Origin: a virus
Direction: 5' to 3' (one strand)
DNA: 64,000 nt
IMG/VR virus record: IMGVR_UViG_3300045974_000399
Location: 17,908-81,907 of that record
Shown: one piece after another, positions 34,418-43,019 of the stretch
Numbering within the stretch: position 1 is the first letter of the stretch
Layout: each line of letters begins with the position of its first letter
Translations under genes and position numbers: made by a program
Notes under the pieces: generated by a model
Told to the model about the DNA's origin: nothing
The model's input: only the letters and a program-made list of their open reading frames with translations
The model's database searches: none

Positions 34418-35836
34418 CTATATTAAGGACCCCAGAATGTACCAGCTTACACCTTGCAAAGATTCATCCTCTGTACTTTGTGTAGTAAATATCAGAGTTT
34501 CTCCAGGAGCAAAGTACATCGGCTGCTGAGTCAAGGATATAAATGCCCCATCTCTGCTGTCCTTTACAAAACGAATAGCACCTATCATGATACCTGACTT
34601 TACTATAGATATATCAAAACGGTTACTAGTAGGTGCAACCGCAGCAAGAGCCTGACTACCCAAGAAACCAGAAGGTATTACCAGAGGCCTGCCTGCTAAA
34701 AATATGCTTACCACAGTGTTACCTGGGACAAAACTAGGAATACTCCCTACTATATCATACATGCCTGAATCAACTATCCAACAAGCATCAGATAGAAATA
34801 AAGATGGAGTTATCAGGACATAGGTAATCTGAGTTTCCACTATAAAAACTTTAAGTCCCTGCACTTGTTGATTTGTTGTTATCCTATCCCTGTCAGCTTT
34901 TGTTGGAACAGTTATGTAGGGCCTAGGCATCCAGATTAGTTGCCTGCCTGCGGTGTCAACGGTTGGTATACTCCCGTTGTAGCCATCGTAGGTATCTGGT
35001 GTATCTGTAAGCCGTAAGAATGTAGTATTATTTATATTGAATTGATTTGTAGGGTCAAGTAGCTCTGGGAATAATTCTTTTGGGTTGCGCTGCGGAGCCT
35101 CTGACCAAATAGCTAGCCGAACGTTACCTGCTAATACGGATACCCAGTTAAGTATAAAACCCCTGAACCCAAGTTGAATTCTTAAATACCAGTCAAGCTC
35201 ATCCATTCGTGCAGCTATAATTGCGCTACCCCAAGGGTCAGTTATACTATTTCTTCCATAAACAGAACAAAGGTCCCCCTCCCTGATGATTTTTTTCATC
35301 GTGGTGGCGGGACCCTTCAGTTCATGCTTAACTCCCCACTTGTCAATTAGACCAACCTGCTCATAACCTGTCCATAGCCTGAACTGGTTAGAAGCTCTAT
35401 AGCTGGGAGTATCTGGGTTAAATCCGAGGTAACCTGTATTCATATCAACAGGCATAACCTCATATTGGAACTCAAAGTCACCTGATAGCACCCATGTGCT
35501 TTCAAGCCAGTTATCAGTATGGTTCTGGTCTACTCGTAGATATCCACCTGCTGTATAGTAAGCACCTGAGTAGAACCCTGTTTGTCCGTACTCAGGTAAC
35601 TTAAGCCAGCGTGTAGGATCAGGGTAGGGTTCCACAGTAAAGTCATCGTCTGCGTACAAGAAGTGAACCTTAACTTCTCTGTAGTAGGGAACAACAACTA
35701 TGTAGCCTTTTGTCCAGGCTTGTTCAATGTCATTTGTGAGAATATCTAGGTATACGGACTCCCCGGCATTAAGTGTAATATCATTGACGACTACCCCACC
35801 ATTCCCGGCAAAGGCCGTTGCTATAACCTTAAACAT
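34418..35836 (-). CDS. Fibre protein with LamG-like domain (472 aa)
   Basis: The first ~50 residues (start MFKV, then GNGG, 'L-x-AGES' and 'TKGYIVVV') align with the start of the repeat fibre at 46059-46844, suggesting a common attachment module. Residues ~95-215 look like a LamG/DUF1349 jelly roll ('GDFEFQYEVMPVDMNTGYLGF'). The C-terminal half is beta-rich. A glycan-binding fibre is likely. Confidence 0.65.
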   Translation of the reverse strand: MFKVIATAFAGNGGVVVNDITLNAGESVYLDILTNDIEQAWTKGYIVVVPYYREVKVHFLYADDDFTVEPYPDPTRWLKLPEYGQTGFYSGAYYTAGGYLRVDQNHTDNWLESTWVLSGDFEFQYEVMPVDMNTGYLGFNPDTPSYRASNQFRLWTGYEQVGLIDKWGVKHELKGPATTMKKIIREGDLCSVYGRNSITDPWGSAIIAARMDELDWYLRIQLGFRGFILNWVSVLAGNVRLAIWSEAPQRNPKELFPELLDPTNQFNINNTTFLRLTDTPDTYDGYNGSIPTVDTAGRQLIWMPRPYITVPTKADRDRITTNQQVQGLKVFIVETQITYVLITPSLFLSDACWIVDSGMYDIVGSIPSFVPGNTVVSIFLAGRPLVIPSGFLGSQALAAVAPTSNRFDISIVKSGIMIGAIRFVKDSRDGAFISLTQQPMYFAPGETLIFTTQSTEDESLQGVSWYILGSLI

Positions 35837-35866
35837 AGTGGCTCCTGCCTAAACGGTAATAGTTGC

Positions 35867-36604
35867 TTAAGTAGCCATCGACATTACCCTGTCCGAAACA
35901 GCGTAGATAAACGCAGGTGAGCCTACTGAGCTTGTCTCGAATGGAACAATCTTGTAGATACGTCTGTATACCAGTTCACCAGAAGTATCCCGATACAGCG
36001 TTTCCTTTGGACCGGTGTGCCGGCAACGCCCACGTTCCGCTCCACACTTGGAACAGGTATAACCTTCAAAGTAGGCACCCATTGAGTAACAATTTCTTTC
36101 CCCACTGAGTATCTGGTTTGCCAGCACAGGGTCTTTACTTCGGTCAAAGGACAGTAGTTCTACTACCTTAGCGAAGCCCTGACCCCAGCCTCGCAGCGGG
36201 GTAACGAAAGCATCCAGAATTACGCCTTTGGCCTGAGTCATATCTTGATTAGCGTGCTCGCTGTATGTTGGCTTACCTTTGAACCCCTTGTACGCCAGCT
36301 GTCCCATTTCGGGGTCGAAGCGAAGTAATTCATCCTTGGGAAAGGCAACACCATTGGTATTAGGCATATCGGACACAATTGTAGGCACTGGAACCATTAT
36401 GTAATCACGAAGATCCTTAGACAGATTATAGCACTCCGCAGCCGCAGGTAGCCAGAAATCGGCATCAAGTCGTGCTCCATTTACTCCTGTCATGTCAGAA
36501 GACAGAGCGGCGTTACGAGTAGTTTCTTTATACAGTTCCAGTGGCGCACTCCCACGAGAAGCACAGCTATACGTCACCATTTTTCCATCTTTAAAGAGTT
36601 CCAT
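35867..36604 (-). CDS. Prohead maturation protease
   Basis: At 245 aa, this follows the portal gene as in T4 (gp20, gp67/68, gp21). Catalytic residues of the phage prohead protease families are visible: His117 in 'YSEHAN' followed by 'AKGVILDAFV', and Ser174 in 'CYSMGAYFEG'. The C-terminal 'VPFETSSVGSPAF' matches the usual end. A small zinc knuckle (Cys184, Cys187, Cys194, His196) is inserted after the serine. The enzyme would cut scaffold, capsid and internal-protein propeptides. Start ATG 36604 has GGAGG five bases upstream; the GTG further up lies inside that site. Confidence 0.85.
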   Translation of the reverse strand: MELFKDGKMVTYSCASRGSAPLELYKETTRNAALSSDMTGVNGARLDADFWLPAAAECYNLSKDLRDYIMVPVPTIVSDMPNTNGVAFPKDELLRFDPEMGQLAYKGFKGKPTYSEHANQDMTQAKGVILDAFVTPLRGWGQGFAKVVELLSFDRSKDPVLANQILSGERNCYSMGAYFEGYTCSKCGAERGRCRHTGPKETLYRDTSGELVYRRIYKIVPFETSSVGSPAFIYAVSDRVMSMAT

Positions 36605-36628
36605 CTCAGCCTCCACCTGTTTGATATG

Positions 36629-36769
36629 TTAGAATACCTTTGGTGCTGGTGTTATTTTTAGCTTTTTCCTACCCACCTTGGTTTTAGCATACTGCATCAA
36701 AATGGATGGCTTCTTTTTCTTACCTGTACGTGTCAGTCTTCGCTTTTTCATCAGCATAGAGCGCTTCAT
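36629..36769 (-). CDS. Very basic 46-aa protein between portal and protease
   Basis: ATG 36769 follows GGAGGT by nine bases, and the frame is 46 codons plus TAA. About a third of the residues are Lys or Arg ('MKKRRLTRTGKKKK'). In T4 the small head proteins gp67 and gp68 occupy this place, although gp67 is acidic. A DNA- or scaffold-binding role would fit the charge. No family recognised. Confidence 0.65.
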   Translation of the reverse strand: MKRSMLMKKRRLTRTGKKKKPSILMQYAKTKVGRKKLKITPAPKVF

Positions 36770-36787
36770 GGCTTATAACCTCCAGAA

Positions 36788-38647
36788 TTATCTTTTACTT
36801 TCGTGCTTAGCACGAGCAGCTTCATCCTTGTGTAATTTTTCTGCAGCTTTGGCAATCAAGCGGTTCATCTTTGCATGAGCTCCTTTTTGGTTAGATATAT
36901 ACTTCGGCTTACCTGATTTAGTTTCACCGATTATATCGGAAGCTACTCCGTACTCTCTACCCAGAAGACCCTTTGATGCCTTACCTTTACTTTCCAGAAG
37001 CTTTCGATGCGTGGCTGAGATGTAGGGATTGTCCGAGCTAACGTGACCCAGGGTAGTGAACAGCTCATGAAGATCAGATGCCTCCTCAGAGTCGTCTTCA
37101 CTTTCAGGTGCGCCACCCCCGCCTTCAAGGCGTTTCTTTTGCTCAGATATCATCTTTCGTACCTTGAAGTCATCGTCCATCTCTTGGATTAGAGCATCAA
37201 GGGATAACCCGCCTGCCGCAGCCATAGTCCGCAGACTTACAGGTACACCTGCTTCGGTTAGGGTGTTTAGCATCTGAATATAATCTGTATCGCCCTCGGG
37301 CTTTAACTGTTTGTGCCAGTGAACCTGTGGTATAACCAGAGATGAGTTGTCCTGCAGTTCATAAAGAATTTCCTCTGGGTCCATACCCTTCTTTTTCCAT
37401 TTTCGGGCATCATCTGCATTCTTATAATACCCATTCACCACGGAAATCAAAGGGAATAATTTGTCATAAAATACCTTCCGAGTAAGCATGTCCCGATATG
37501 AGCGAAGACCTTCAATGAATACCGAAAGAGCTGCTTCAGCCGAGTTATAGTTAGCGTCTCCAGACAAGAATGACTCGCTTATGCCTAACGCTCTAAGCTT
37601 AGCAGGAACTGTCTCAGACCAAACACTAGTGATATTCCAGAAGTCTCCACCCTGCCTAATGTCAGCCACGTTAATATCCGACCGAGTCGCAACAATCGCC
37701 CCAATTGGATCAGCGTCAGCATTCATAAACAGTTCGGTTAAGTACTCCAAGTCCATGAGAGTAGGTTCCCAGTCCATGCCGTTTCCCGCTGTGATATGCA
37801 GGATGGCACGCTGCCGCTTAGCACTCTCAATAAGCGTACCCTTGAACAGATTTTTCTCCAGAAGGTATATCGGTAGGATACGTTTGTAGTAGGATATGCC
37901 TTCTCGGTTAGAAAGTGCTTTCCGGGGAACATACAGGGTTGTGAGGTTATCCAGTTCAAAAGATCCACCCTGCAACTTCTTGATGATGTCCTCTCCTAGA
38001 CGTTTCTTTATTCGCTCAATTCTTTTTGACTTACTGTTCAGTACATCAAGGGTTTCTCGAGCTACGGTCACGTTAATGATTGGGTCCTGTCCATAGAATG
38101 GCAACGGACTTATCTTACAGTGGTCAATGTCTTGCGGGATTATGTCGGTGAATATTCCCTTCTGTTTATTGAAAACCAGGGTACCAATAAAAGTCCCTAG
38201 AACAAGGTAGTCGATACTCATCTCTGGAAGAAGACGGAATATGTTTATCCTATCCAAAGACTCATAAAATTTACCCAGAAGCTGGTTCTGATCTTTGGAT
38301 ACACCACCCAGTGTAATATCTGAGAAGGGTAAGGTAGACATCAAGTCTGCTGCCGCTCCCGCCACGTTATCATAGTAGTATATATCTCGGTATAGATTAT
38401 TCAGCAAAGGGAAGTTTTCGTAGCCATCGGGAACAATACCCTTTAGCAGAGGGAACAGGTCTATATTCAACATGTTGTTACTTACAGAGGTGTTTCTCAA
38501 GGATGTGCTTTGCATTCCATCAAAAGCTGCCGAAGTTTCAATCATCCGGTCAGTTACTTTCTTAGAATCAGCCTTAGCTGCTACTGCTCGGGATGCAGTT
38601 CCTTGCAGCGTCCTTTCGTCCTGAATATGTCTACGAGAGCGAATCAT
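36788..38647 (-). CDS. Portal protein
   Basis: At 619 aa, this has the length and layout of T4 gp20-type portals: a variable N-terminus, 'LPFSDITLGG' and the clip/stem region, 'ALGISESFLSGDANYNSAEAALSVF' near residue 370, and a long charged C-terminal tail with 'KSKRIERIKKRLGEDIIKKL' upstream. The dodecamer forms the DNA channel at the unique vertex and binds the terminase. GGTGGAG precedes the ATG, and the promoter-like motif lies about 40 bases upstream. Confidence 0.9.
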   Translation of the reverse strand: MIRSRRHIQDERTLQGTASRAVAAKADSKKVTDRMIETSAAFDGMQSTSLRNTSVSNNMLNIDLFPLLKGIVPDGYENFPLLNNLYRDIYYYDNVAGAAADLMSTLPFSDITLGGVSKDQNQLLGKFYESLDRINIFRLLPEMSIDYLVLGTFIGTLVFNKQKGIFTDIIPQDIDHCKISPLPFYGQDPIINVTVARETLDVLNSKSKRIERIKKRLGEDIIKKLQGGSFELDNLTTLYVPRKALSNREGISYYKRILPIYLLEKNLFKGTLIESAKRQRAILHITAGNGMDWEPTLMDLEYLTELFMNADADPIGAIVATRSDINVADIRQGGDFWNITSVWSETVPAKLRALGISESFLSGDANYNSAEAALSVFIEGLRSYRDMLTRKVFYDKLFPLISVVNGYYKNADDARKWKKKGMDPEEILYELQDNSSLVIPQVHWHKQLKPEGDTDYIQMLNTLTEAGVPVSLRTMAAAGGLSLDALIQEMDDDFKVRKMISEQKKRLEGGGGAPESEDDSEEASDLHELFTTLGHVSSDNPYISATHRKLLESKGKASKGLLGREYGVASDIIGETKSGKPKYISNQKGAHAKMNRLIAKAAEKLHKDEAARAKHESKR

Positions 38648-38681
38648 TTTGTCTCCACCTCTTTTATCGAATTAGGGCCTA

Positions 38682-38694
38682 CCTAAAATTACGA
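38682..38694 (-). promoter_or_regulatory. Recurring promoter-like motif before the portal
   Basis: The coding strand reads TCGTAATTTTAGG in the gap between the 72-aa zinc-ribbon gene and the portal, about 35 bases before the portal ATG. A separate ribosome binding site lies downstream, so this copy is not simply a Shine-Dalgarno sequence. Confidence 0.5.
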
Positions 38695-38711
38695 AATTCC
38701 GGTATTATTCC

Positions 38712-38930
38712 CTAATTGTGTACTGGGTATGCTACGCGACAGGGGACACAGTAATTAACCTTCTGATGCCCACTAGCCTTGCCTAGTCTTGCATGTTCCA
38801 TGTTACTGTTGCACTTGGGACAAATTCCTTCTGTCTCCAAGGTAAGCGCACCGGCCACGGTAACATCACCGCGCGCAACTTCTAGAGTTTTGAGTGGATT
38901 TGGTATCTCATCCAGACGATTTCGTAGCAT
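38712..38930 (-). CDS. Small zinc-ribbon protein (72 aa)
   Basis: Two CxxC pairs, 'CPKC' and 'CVPC', separated by 21 residues, make a zinc ribbon. The N-terminal ~35 residues form a short strand-helix. The start overlaps the upstream nuclease gene by 23 bases, so translation is probably coupled. Unknown role next to the portal. Confidence 0.7.
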   Translation of the reverse strand: MLRNRLDEIPNPLKTLEVARGDVTVAGALTLETEGICPKCNSNMEHARLGKASGHQKVNYCVPCRVAYPVHN

Positions 38931-39420
38931 TGGCTATCTCCTTGTGTATGTAGATTCTTCTTCTTCTAGTATTTCTTTTTGAATATGTAGCCGCGCGCCA
39001 GGCAAGTCTGCATATCATTTTATACTTGAATGACTTCTTCATTTTTCTTTTCTTGGCGTTTAAGACCGTCCTAAGAAATCCTGTGCGGTTGCATAGGAGT
39101 AGTACGCCAATACCAAGCCTTCTGAGCTCCGGGTAGCAAGGTACAATCCAATCAGTATCATGAACACAGAAATATAACTGGTGAGAATAGGGTAAGTAGC
39201 TCTCATATTTATGATCCGATTTGAAGTCTGCTCGGCCAGATTTAACTTCTATTGCTATGGTTTTACCTCTAAGATTTATACCATATACATCAATACGCTT
39301 TTTATGCCACGTACTCTCCGCAATGCCAATTTCAGTGAATACTCCAAAGCCCCGCTTAGACAGGTGCATGGCTGCGGCAGTTGTAAGCGCCTTCGTAATA
39401 TGTTTCCTATCTGTTGACAT
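38908..39420 (-). CDS. MmcB-like PD-(D/E)xK nuclease
   Basis: At 170 aa, 'KRIDVYGIN' followed by 'IAIEVKSGRADFKSD' gives the catalytic D...ExK of the MmcB/PD-(D/E)xK fold. 'HQLYFCVHDTDWIVPCYPELRRLGIGVLLL' matches the rest of that family. MmcB proteins are linked to DNA repair, including mutagenic repair in some bacteria. The C-terminal 45 residues are very basic. It could repair or process phage DNA, or degrade host DNA. Confidence 0.75.
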   Translation of the reverse strand: MSTDRKHITKALTTAAAMHLSKRGFGVFTEIGIAESTWHKKRIDVYGINLRGKTIAIEVKSGRADFKSDHKYESYLPYSHQLYFCVHDTDWIVPCYPELRRLGIGVLLLCNRTGFLRTVLNAKKRKMKKSFKYKMICRLAWRAATYSKRNTRRRRIYIHKEIANATKSSG

Positions 39421-40291
39421 GCTCTCTGTCCCGCTGCTCTCTTATTGCTTTGAAATCAGCATCGAAATCTTTTCTGGCATTGTAAATGTTGTTCCACTGA
39501 GCTACAGTAAACTTAGAGGTATACTCTTGCCAGTGCAGTACATTCTGGCCATCAAGGAAAGAACCTTCCGCTAATCTAGTGGCATCAGTAGGTTGAATCC
39601 ACTTGGTTCGGCACACCCTTAAGATACGAGCTTTCTTTCTTTCGTCTTCAACAAGGTAAAACGTACCCTTCTTAAGAATAGCCGCCCTAACTGCTTTTAT
39701 GTCCAGGGCCTTAGAGGGCTTGGTGTTGGTAACAAGATTCGGAAACCCTATGATAGGTTCCCCTGCGTCATCCGTTTCCCTTCTCCATATGAAGGCCCCT
39801 GACTTTGGTGCTTTATTTGGATCTGAGTACACCGTACCGTCAGTCCCAGGATAGTTAGACAATAGCGGCTTCTTAAGCTTGGAATCCAGCAAAAGGCTGC
39901 GTAGATTTTTTGGGTCTAGGTTACCCGAATACTTTGATATGTACTTATTGACCCTAACTTCTCGGGGCGTCGCAGGTTTCTTGGGAGCCCCGGTAGAATC
40001 TGTACGCTCATCTTTGATCTTTGTTGTACGCGGCTTCTTATCGGACCGAATGTCTTTGATAGGTGACTTCCCTTTTTTAACCGGAGATTCCTTTATGGCT
40101 ACCTTCGGCTTCTTTTCAGGCTTTTCCTTAGCGATAGGCACCCGCTTTTTCCAGGAGGTGTCAAAAACTTCCTGAACGCTGGTTGTCCAGCGCTTACCTG
40201 CCAGCTTAACCTTGGACTTTGCCTTGACTAGTACCTCTGGCTTAGATAGACCTTTACCCTTCAGCTTAAGAATGTAATCAGATAACGTCAC
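39407..40291 (-). CDS. Protein with shared N-terminal module and unknown C-terminal domain (294 aa)
   Basis: It starts at GTG behind GGAGG. Residues 1-50 share 'K-x-KG-x-SK-x-x-x-L-x-KAK' and 'GKRWTTSVQEVFDTSWKKRV' with the SprT-like protein at 47282. A Lys/Pro-rich linker follows, also similar ('SPIKDIRSDKKP' against 'KPIKNVKTDVAP'), and then a basic unrecognised C-terminal domain from about residue 130. It is likely a DNA-binding or packaged protein; this is inference. Confidence 0.65.
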   Translation of the reverse strand: MTLSDYILKLKGKGLSKPEVLVKAKSKVKLAGKRWTTSVQEVFDTSWKKRVPIAKEKPEKKPKVAIKESPVKKGKSPIKDIRSDKKPRTTKIKDERTDSTGAPKKPATPREVRVNKYISKYSGNLDPKNLRSLLLDSKLKKPLLSNYPGTDGTVYSDPNKAPKSGAFIWRRETDDAGEPIIGFPNLVTNTKPSKALDIKAVRAAILKKGTFYLVEDERKKARILRVCRTKWIQPTDATRLAEGSFLDGQNVLHWQEYTSKFTVAQWNNIYNARKDFDADFKAIREQRDREHVNR

Positions 40292-40303
40292 GGCCCCCTC
40301 CTG

Positions 40304-40936
40304 TTAAAAGTCGATATTCTGTTGCTTAACTATATCACGGGTCCTGAAGTTATACGCTATGAGCTGACCCATACCCTTCTTATCCCGCGTTATGCCTCCA
40401 TCCAGTACTACCTTTGTCCTCTTTCGGGCTTGACTCTTTATTACACTCTGCTTAGTTGGAGTGTGACCCTCCAATATAGTAGTATGAGTATCCACGTTAA
40501 CTATATCCAGATCACCATGATGAAGCACATACTTCTTTGTAGTAACAACTGAAGGCATCTCACGCAGAAGCTTTATATACTTTCGAGGTATCTGCTTAAC
40601 TTCACTAGCTCCAAAGCTTTGAAGAGTCTCTGGATACTTTTTCTCAAACTCAACCCGATGCACAGGCATTGTCCAAGCATCAAGAAGTTTCTGGTCATTG
40701 TTCCCGCGAATGAATACTACTTCTTGGCCTCTGTCCCGCAATGCTATCAGGATATCCAAAACGCCTTTAGAATCAGGGCCCTTGTTGATATAGTCCCCAA
40801 GAAAGTACAGTTTATCAATAGCCCTAAGCTTTATCTTGGATAACAGCTTTAGAAGTGTCTTGGGACATCCATGCGTGTCACCTATCGCCCATTTATTTCT
40901 AGTTTCAATACTTGCCAACGCTCTGATAACTTTCAC
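40304..40936 (-). CDS. Calcineurin-like metallophosphatase with leader
   Basis: At 210 aa, the PPP-family signatures are visible: 'WAIGDTHGC' (D-x-H), 'FLGDYINKGPDS' (GDxxxxGP) and 'RGNND' for GNH. 'LHHGD' and 'LEGHTP' follow. It resembles the lambda-type phosphatases that act on phosphoproteins or nucleotides. The usual fold starts at the 'WAIGD' strand, but here 15 residues precede it, MKVIRALASIETRNK, which match the shared leader and its 'ET' ending. It starts at GTG behind AAGGAGG, overlapping the upstream stop by one base. Confidence 0.85.
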   Translation of the reverse strand: MKVIRALASIETRNKWAIGDTHGCPKTLLKLLSKIKLRAIDKLYFLGDYINKGPDSKGVLDILIALRDRGQEVVFIRGNNDQKLLDAWTMPVHRVEFEKKYPETLQSFGASEVKQIPRKYIKLLREMPSVVTTKKYVLHHGDLDIVNVDTHTTILEGHTPTKQSVIKSQARKRTKVVLDGGITRDKKGMGQLIAYNFRTRDIVKQQNIDF

Positions 40937-41499
40937 TATGTCCTCCTTGCCATTCCCTCTGGTCTGGATACGTTAAGACCCTTAGAGTCTCTGTCGTAGC
41001 GTTCCTTAGGGAAGGTCTTGAATATATCCGAGATGTCTTCGCACTCAATCTTACTAAATAGCATTTCATCGGTAGTACGAGAGTTCTTTGATGGCCGTAA
41101 AAGTAAATGCACAGGAATAAGCACGTTATCCCCGAATACATCCTGAATGGCTTTACAACGAGTACGGCCTTCATGCCCACCTGTCTGCCAAAACTTATCC
41201 GCTATAACCCAATGCAGGGTTAAGAATGGATTACCCATCGGTGTACCCTCCTCAATACATCTTTTCATGAAGTTTGAGTTAGGGTACTCAGTTCTAACTT
41301 TAGCCAGAAACAGAAACTCTTTGGGCTTCATATAGCAGGTTACACCTTCATACTCTATATTCTCATTGAATGGCGTCTGACCCACTCCATAACGAGCATT
41401 AAACAGTTGATCCATGCAGGGCATACCAGCTATGTACTTATTATCCCCTACTCGGGGCTTGAAGGAGTTGGAAAGTATTCTATATCGGGTCACACGCAT
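40936..41499 (-). CDS. ParB/sulfiredoxin-like domain protein with leader
   Basis: At 187 aa, it starts at ATG 41499 (MRVTRYRI) behind AAGGAG and overlaps the TerL stop by one base. 'GGHEGRTRCKAI' around residue 108 is the GxxGRxR signature of the ParB/sulfiredoxin fold, which binds nucleotides and can be a nuclease or CTPase. The N-terminal segment looks like the shared leader. Its role beside terminase is unknown. Confidence 0.65.
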   Translation of the reverse strand: MRVTRYRILSNSFKPRVGDNKYIAGMPCMDQLFNARYGVGQTPFNENIEYEGVTCYMKPKEFLFLAKVRTEYPNSNFMKRCIEEGTPMGNPFLTLHWVIADKFWQTGGHEGRTRCKAIQDVFGDNVLIPVHLLLRPSKNSRTTDEMLFSKIECEDISDIFKTFPKERYDRDSKGLNVSRPEGMARRT

Positions 41500-43019
41500 C
41501 AGCATCTCCTTCGTATCGTCCCCATTGCCTTACCGTCAGATGCTAACTGAGAACCTACACTTGCGCCTTTACTACTCCCCATCTTTGTTGTAACTGAACC
41601 CAGCGCGCCACCCCCTGATGATACTGCGTCAGGACCATTAAACAGGTCTTGATTCTCATCTGCCAGAAGTCTAGTCATAGCCAAGCAATATGCACGGAAC
41701 ATATCATCATTAAGATTTTCGCCTTTCAGCACCTTAGACCCAGAGTCCTGAACGGTAATACATTGAAGAACAAAGTGGGCGACAGGGGCCTTAGAGAAGC
41801 AATTAGGATAACTGGCGTGGTCATACTCCATTATCTCATCTTTTTCCCACTCAGGCCGCGGTAAAGATACTTCCTTGTCTTCTAGATAGGCTTTGGCAAT
41901 GCCCATTTCAGAATACGATACTGAGTACTGATGAGCATCTATCTCATGGGCTGCTGCGATATCCTGCAACAGCTTTATAGATTGCCACCTGTCAGCACAA
42001 ACCATCTGTATGTTCCGGCTCTCTATCAAGGGCACGATGAGCTTGGCATACACAAGAGAGTGGTTAACTGGAACTCCAGGCAAAGGCTGTACTTCAAGAA
42101 GCAAATCAATAACTGGCTGACCGGTATCCCTGTCGATATGCGCTATGCAGCAACCAAAAGCGTTGTTTGAAAACCCTGCATCCAAAGCCAGTATGGAAGG
42201 ACGCTTGGCTCTTCGTATCTTTCCAGGGATAGCAAATCGCGTTATATCCTTTGACTTCTTATTCGTGCGCTGTCTAAAGGATATCTCTGTGGCATTCCGA
42301 TAGTTCTTAGAGCACTCCAGAACAGTCATTATATTTCGGATGAACGGGTTATTCGTCAAAGGTGGATTTGCCCCGTAGTCGCGTTCCGCTTCAACAGGGT
42401 CCTTTGTATACTCAGCAGCCAAATCTTCCCGGGTTATGTTTGGATTCATCTCCCAGGTTGGTCGGTGAAACGCCAGTATTGTATTCGTCAACTTGGCCTG
42501 CTTTACCAAGCTCATTATCTTATCACGAGCATGCGAAGGAGAACTGACGTTTGTGAAGTATGCAGTTAGGATGTTGTCGTAGCCATTTCGTATCAGCTTA
42601 TTCGCTGCTGCTCTAACAGTAAGAAGCGAACGCTCAAGCGCGATATACACCTCGCCCGCGTCATCCTTTATCTTCTTCTTCAAAGCGTCGTTATTGAACC
42701 ACCCGATCTCATCTATAGCCCCAAAGAATCTGGTTCTACCGCGTAGAGTTTTCTTGTTTGGACCCGAGGCGTACATCAGGAGTTTTCTGTGGCGATATAG
42801 GATGAACGTATCCTTAAACCGATATAGCTCTTCACCGTACCGCTCTGAGTACTCATCCAGCATTTCATGATAAGCACAATTATGAACATTTACCCCATTC
42901 GCAAAATAGTTATGATGATTCTCAACCTCTATATCGTAAACTGGTTTTAACCCCACAGAACGTATTGAAGTAACCGTTGCTAACTTTATTCTTTTACCGT
43001 CAATTTCAATCTCACGCAT
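41499..43019 (-). CDS. terL: Terminase large subunit C-terminal half preceded by intein C-half
   Basis: It starts at ATG 43019 behind AAGGA. Residues 1-47 are the C-terminal part of an intein: block F 'VYDIEVENHHNYFANGV' and block G ending 'VHN', followed by Cys48 as the first extein residue. The extein carries the Walker B and catalytic glutamate in 'FFGAIDEIGW' (Asp103, Glu104). Next comes the RNase H-like nuclease domain, with 'ILALDAGFSNNAFGCCIAHID', a 'VCADRW' strand and a distal 'AYCLAMTRL' region. It is joined in trans to the product at 44019-45005. It cuts and translocates DNA at the portal. Confidence 0.9.
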   Translation of the reverse strand: MREIEIDGKRIKLATVTSIRSVGLKPVYDIEVENHHNYFANGVNVHNCAYHEMLDEYSERYGEELYRFKDTFILYRHRKLLMYASGPNKKTLRGRTRFFGAIDEIGWFNNDALKKKIKDDAGEVYIALERSLLTVRAAANKLIRNGYDNILTAYFTNVSSPSHARDKIMSLVKQAKLTNTILAFHRPTWEMNPNITREDLAAEYTKDPVEAERDYGANPPLTNNPFIRNIMTVLECSKNYRNATEISFRQRTNKKSKDITRFAIPGKIRRAKRPSILALDAGFSNNAFGCCIAHIDRDTGQPVIDLLLEVQPLPGVPVNHSLVYAKLIVPLIESRNIQMVCADRWQSIKLLQDIAAAHEIDAHQYSVSYSEMGIAKAYLEDKEVSLPRPEWEKDEIMEYDHASYPNCFSKAPVAHFVLQCITVQDSGSKVLKGENLNDDMFRAYCLAMTRLLADENQDLFNGPDAVSSGGGALGSVTTKMGSSKGASVGSQLASDGKAMGTIRRRC

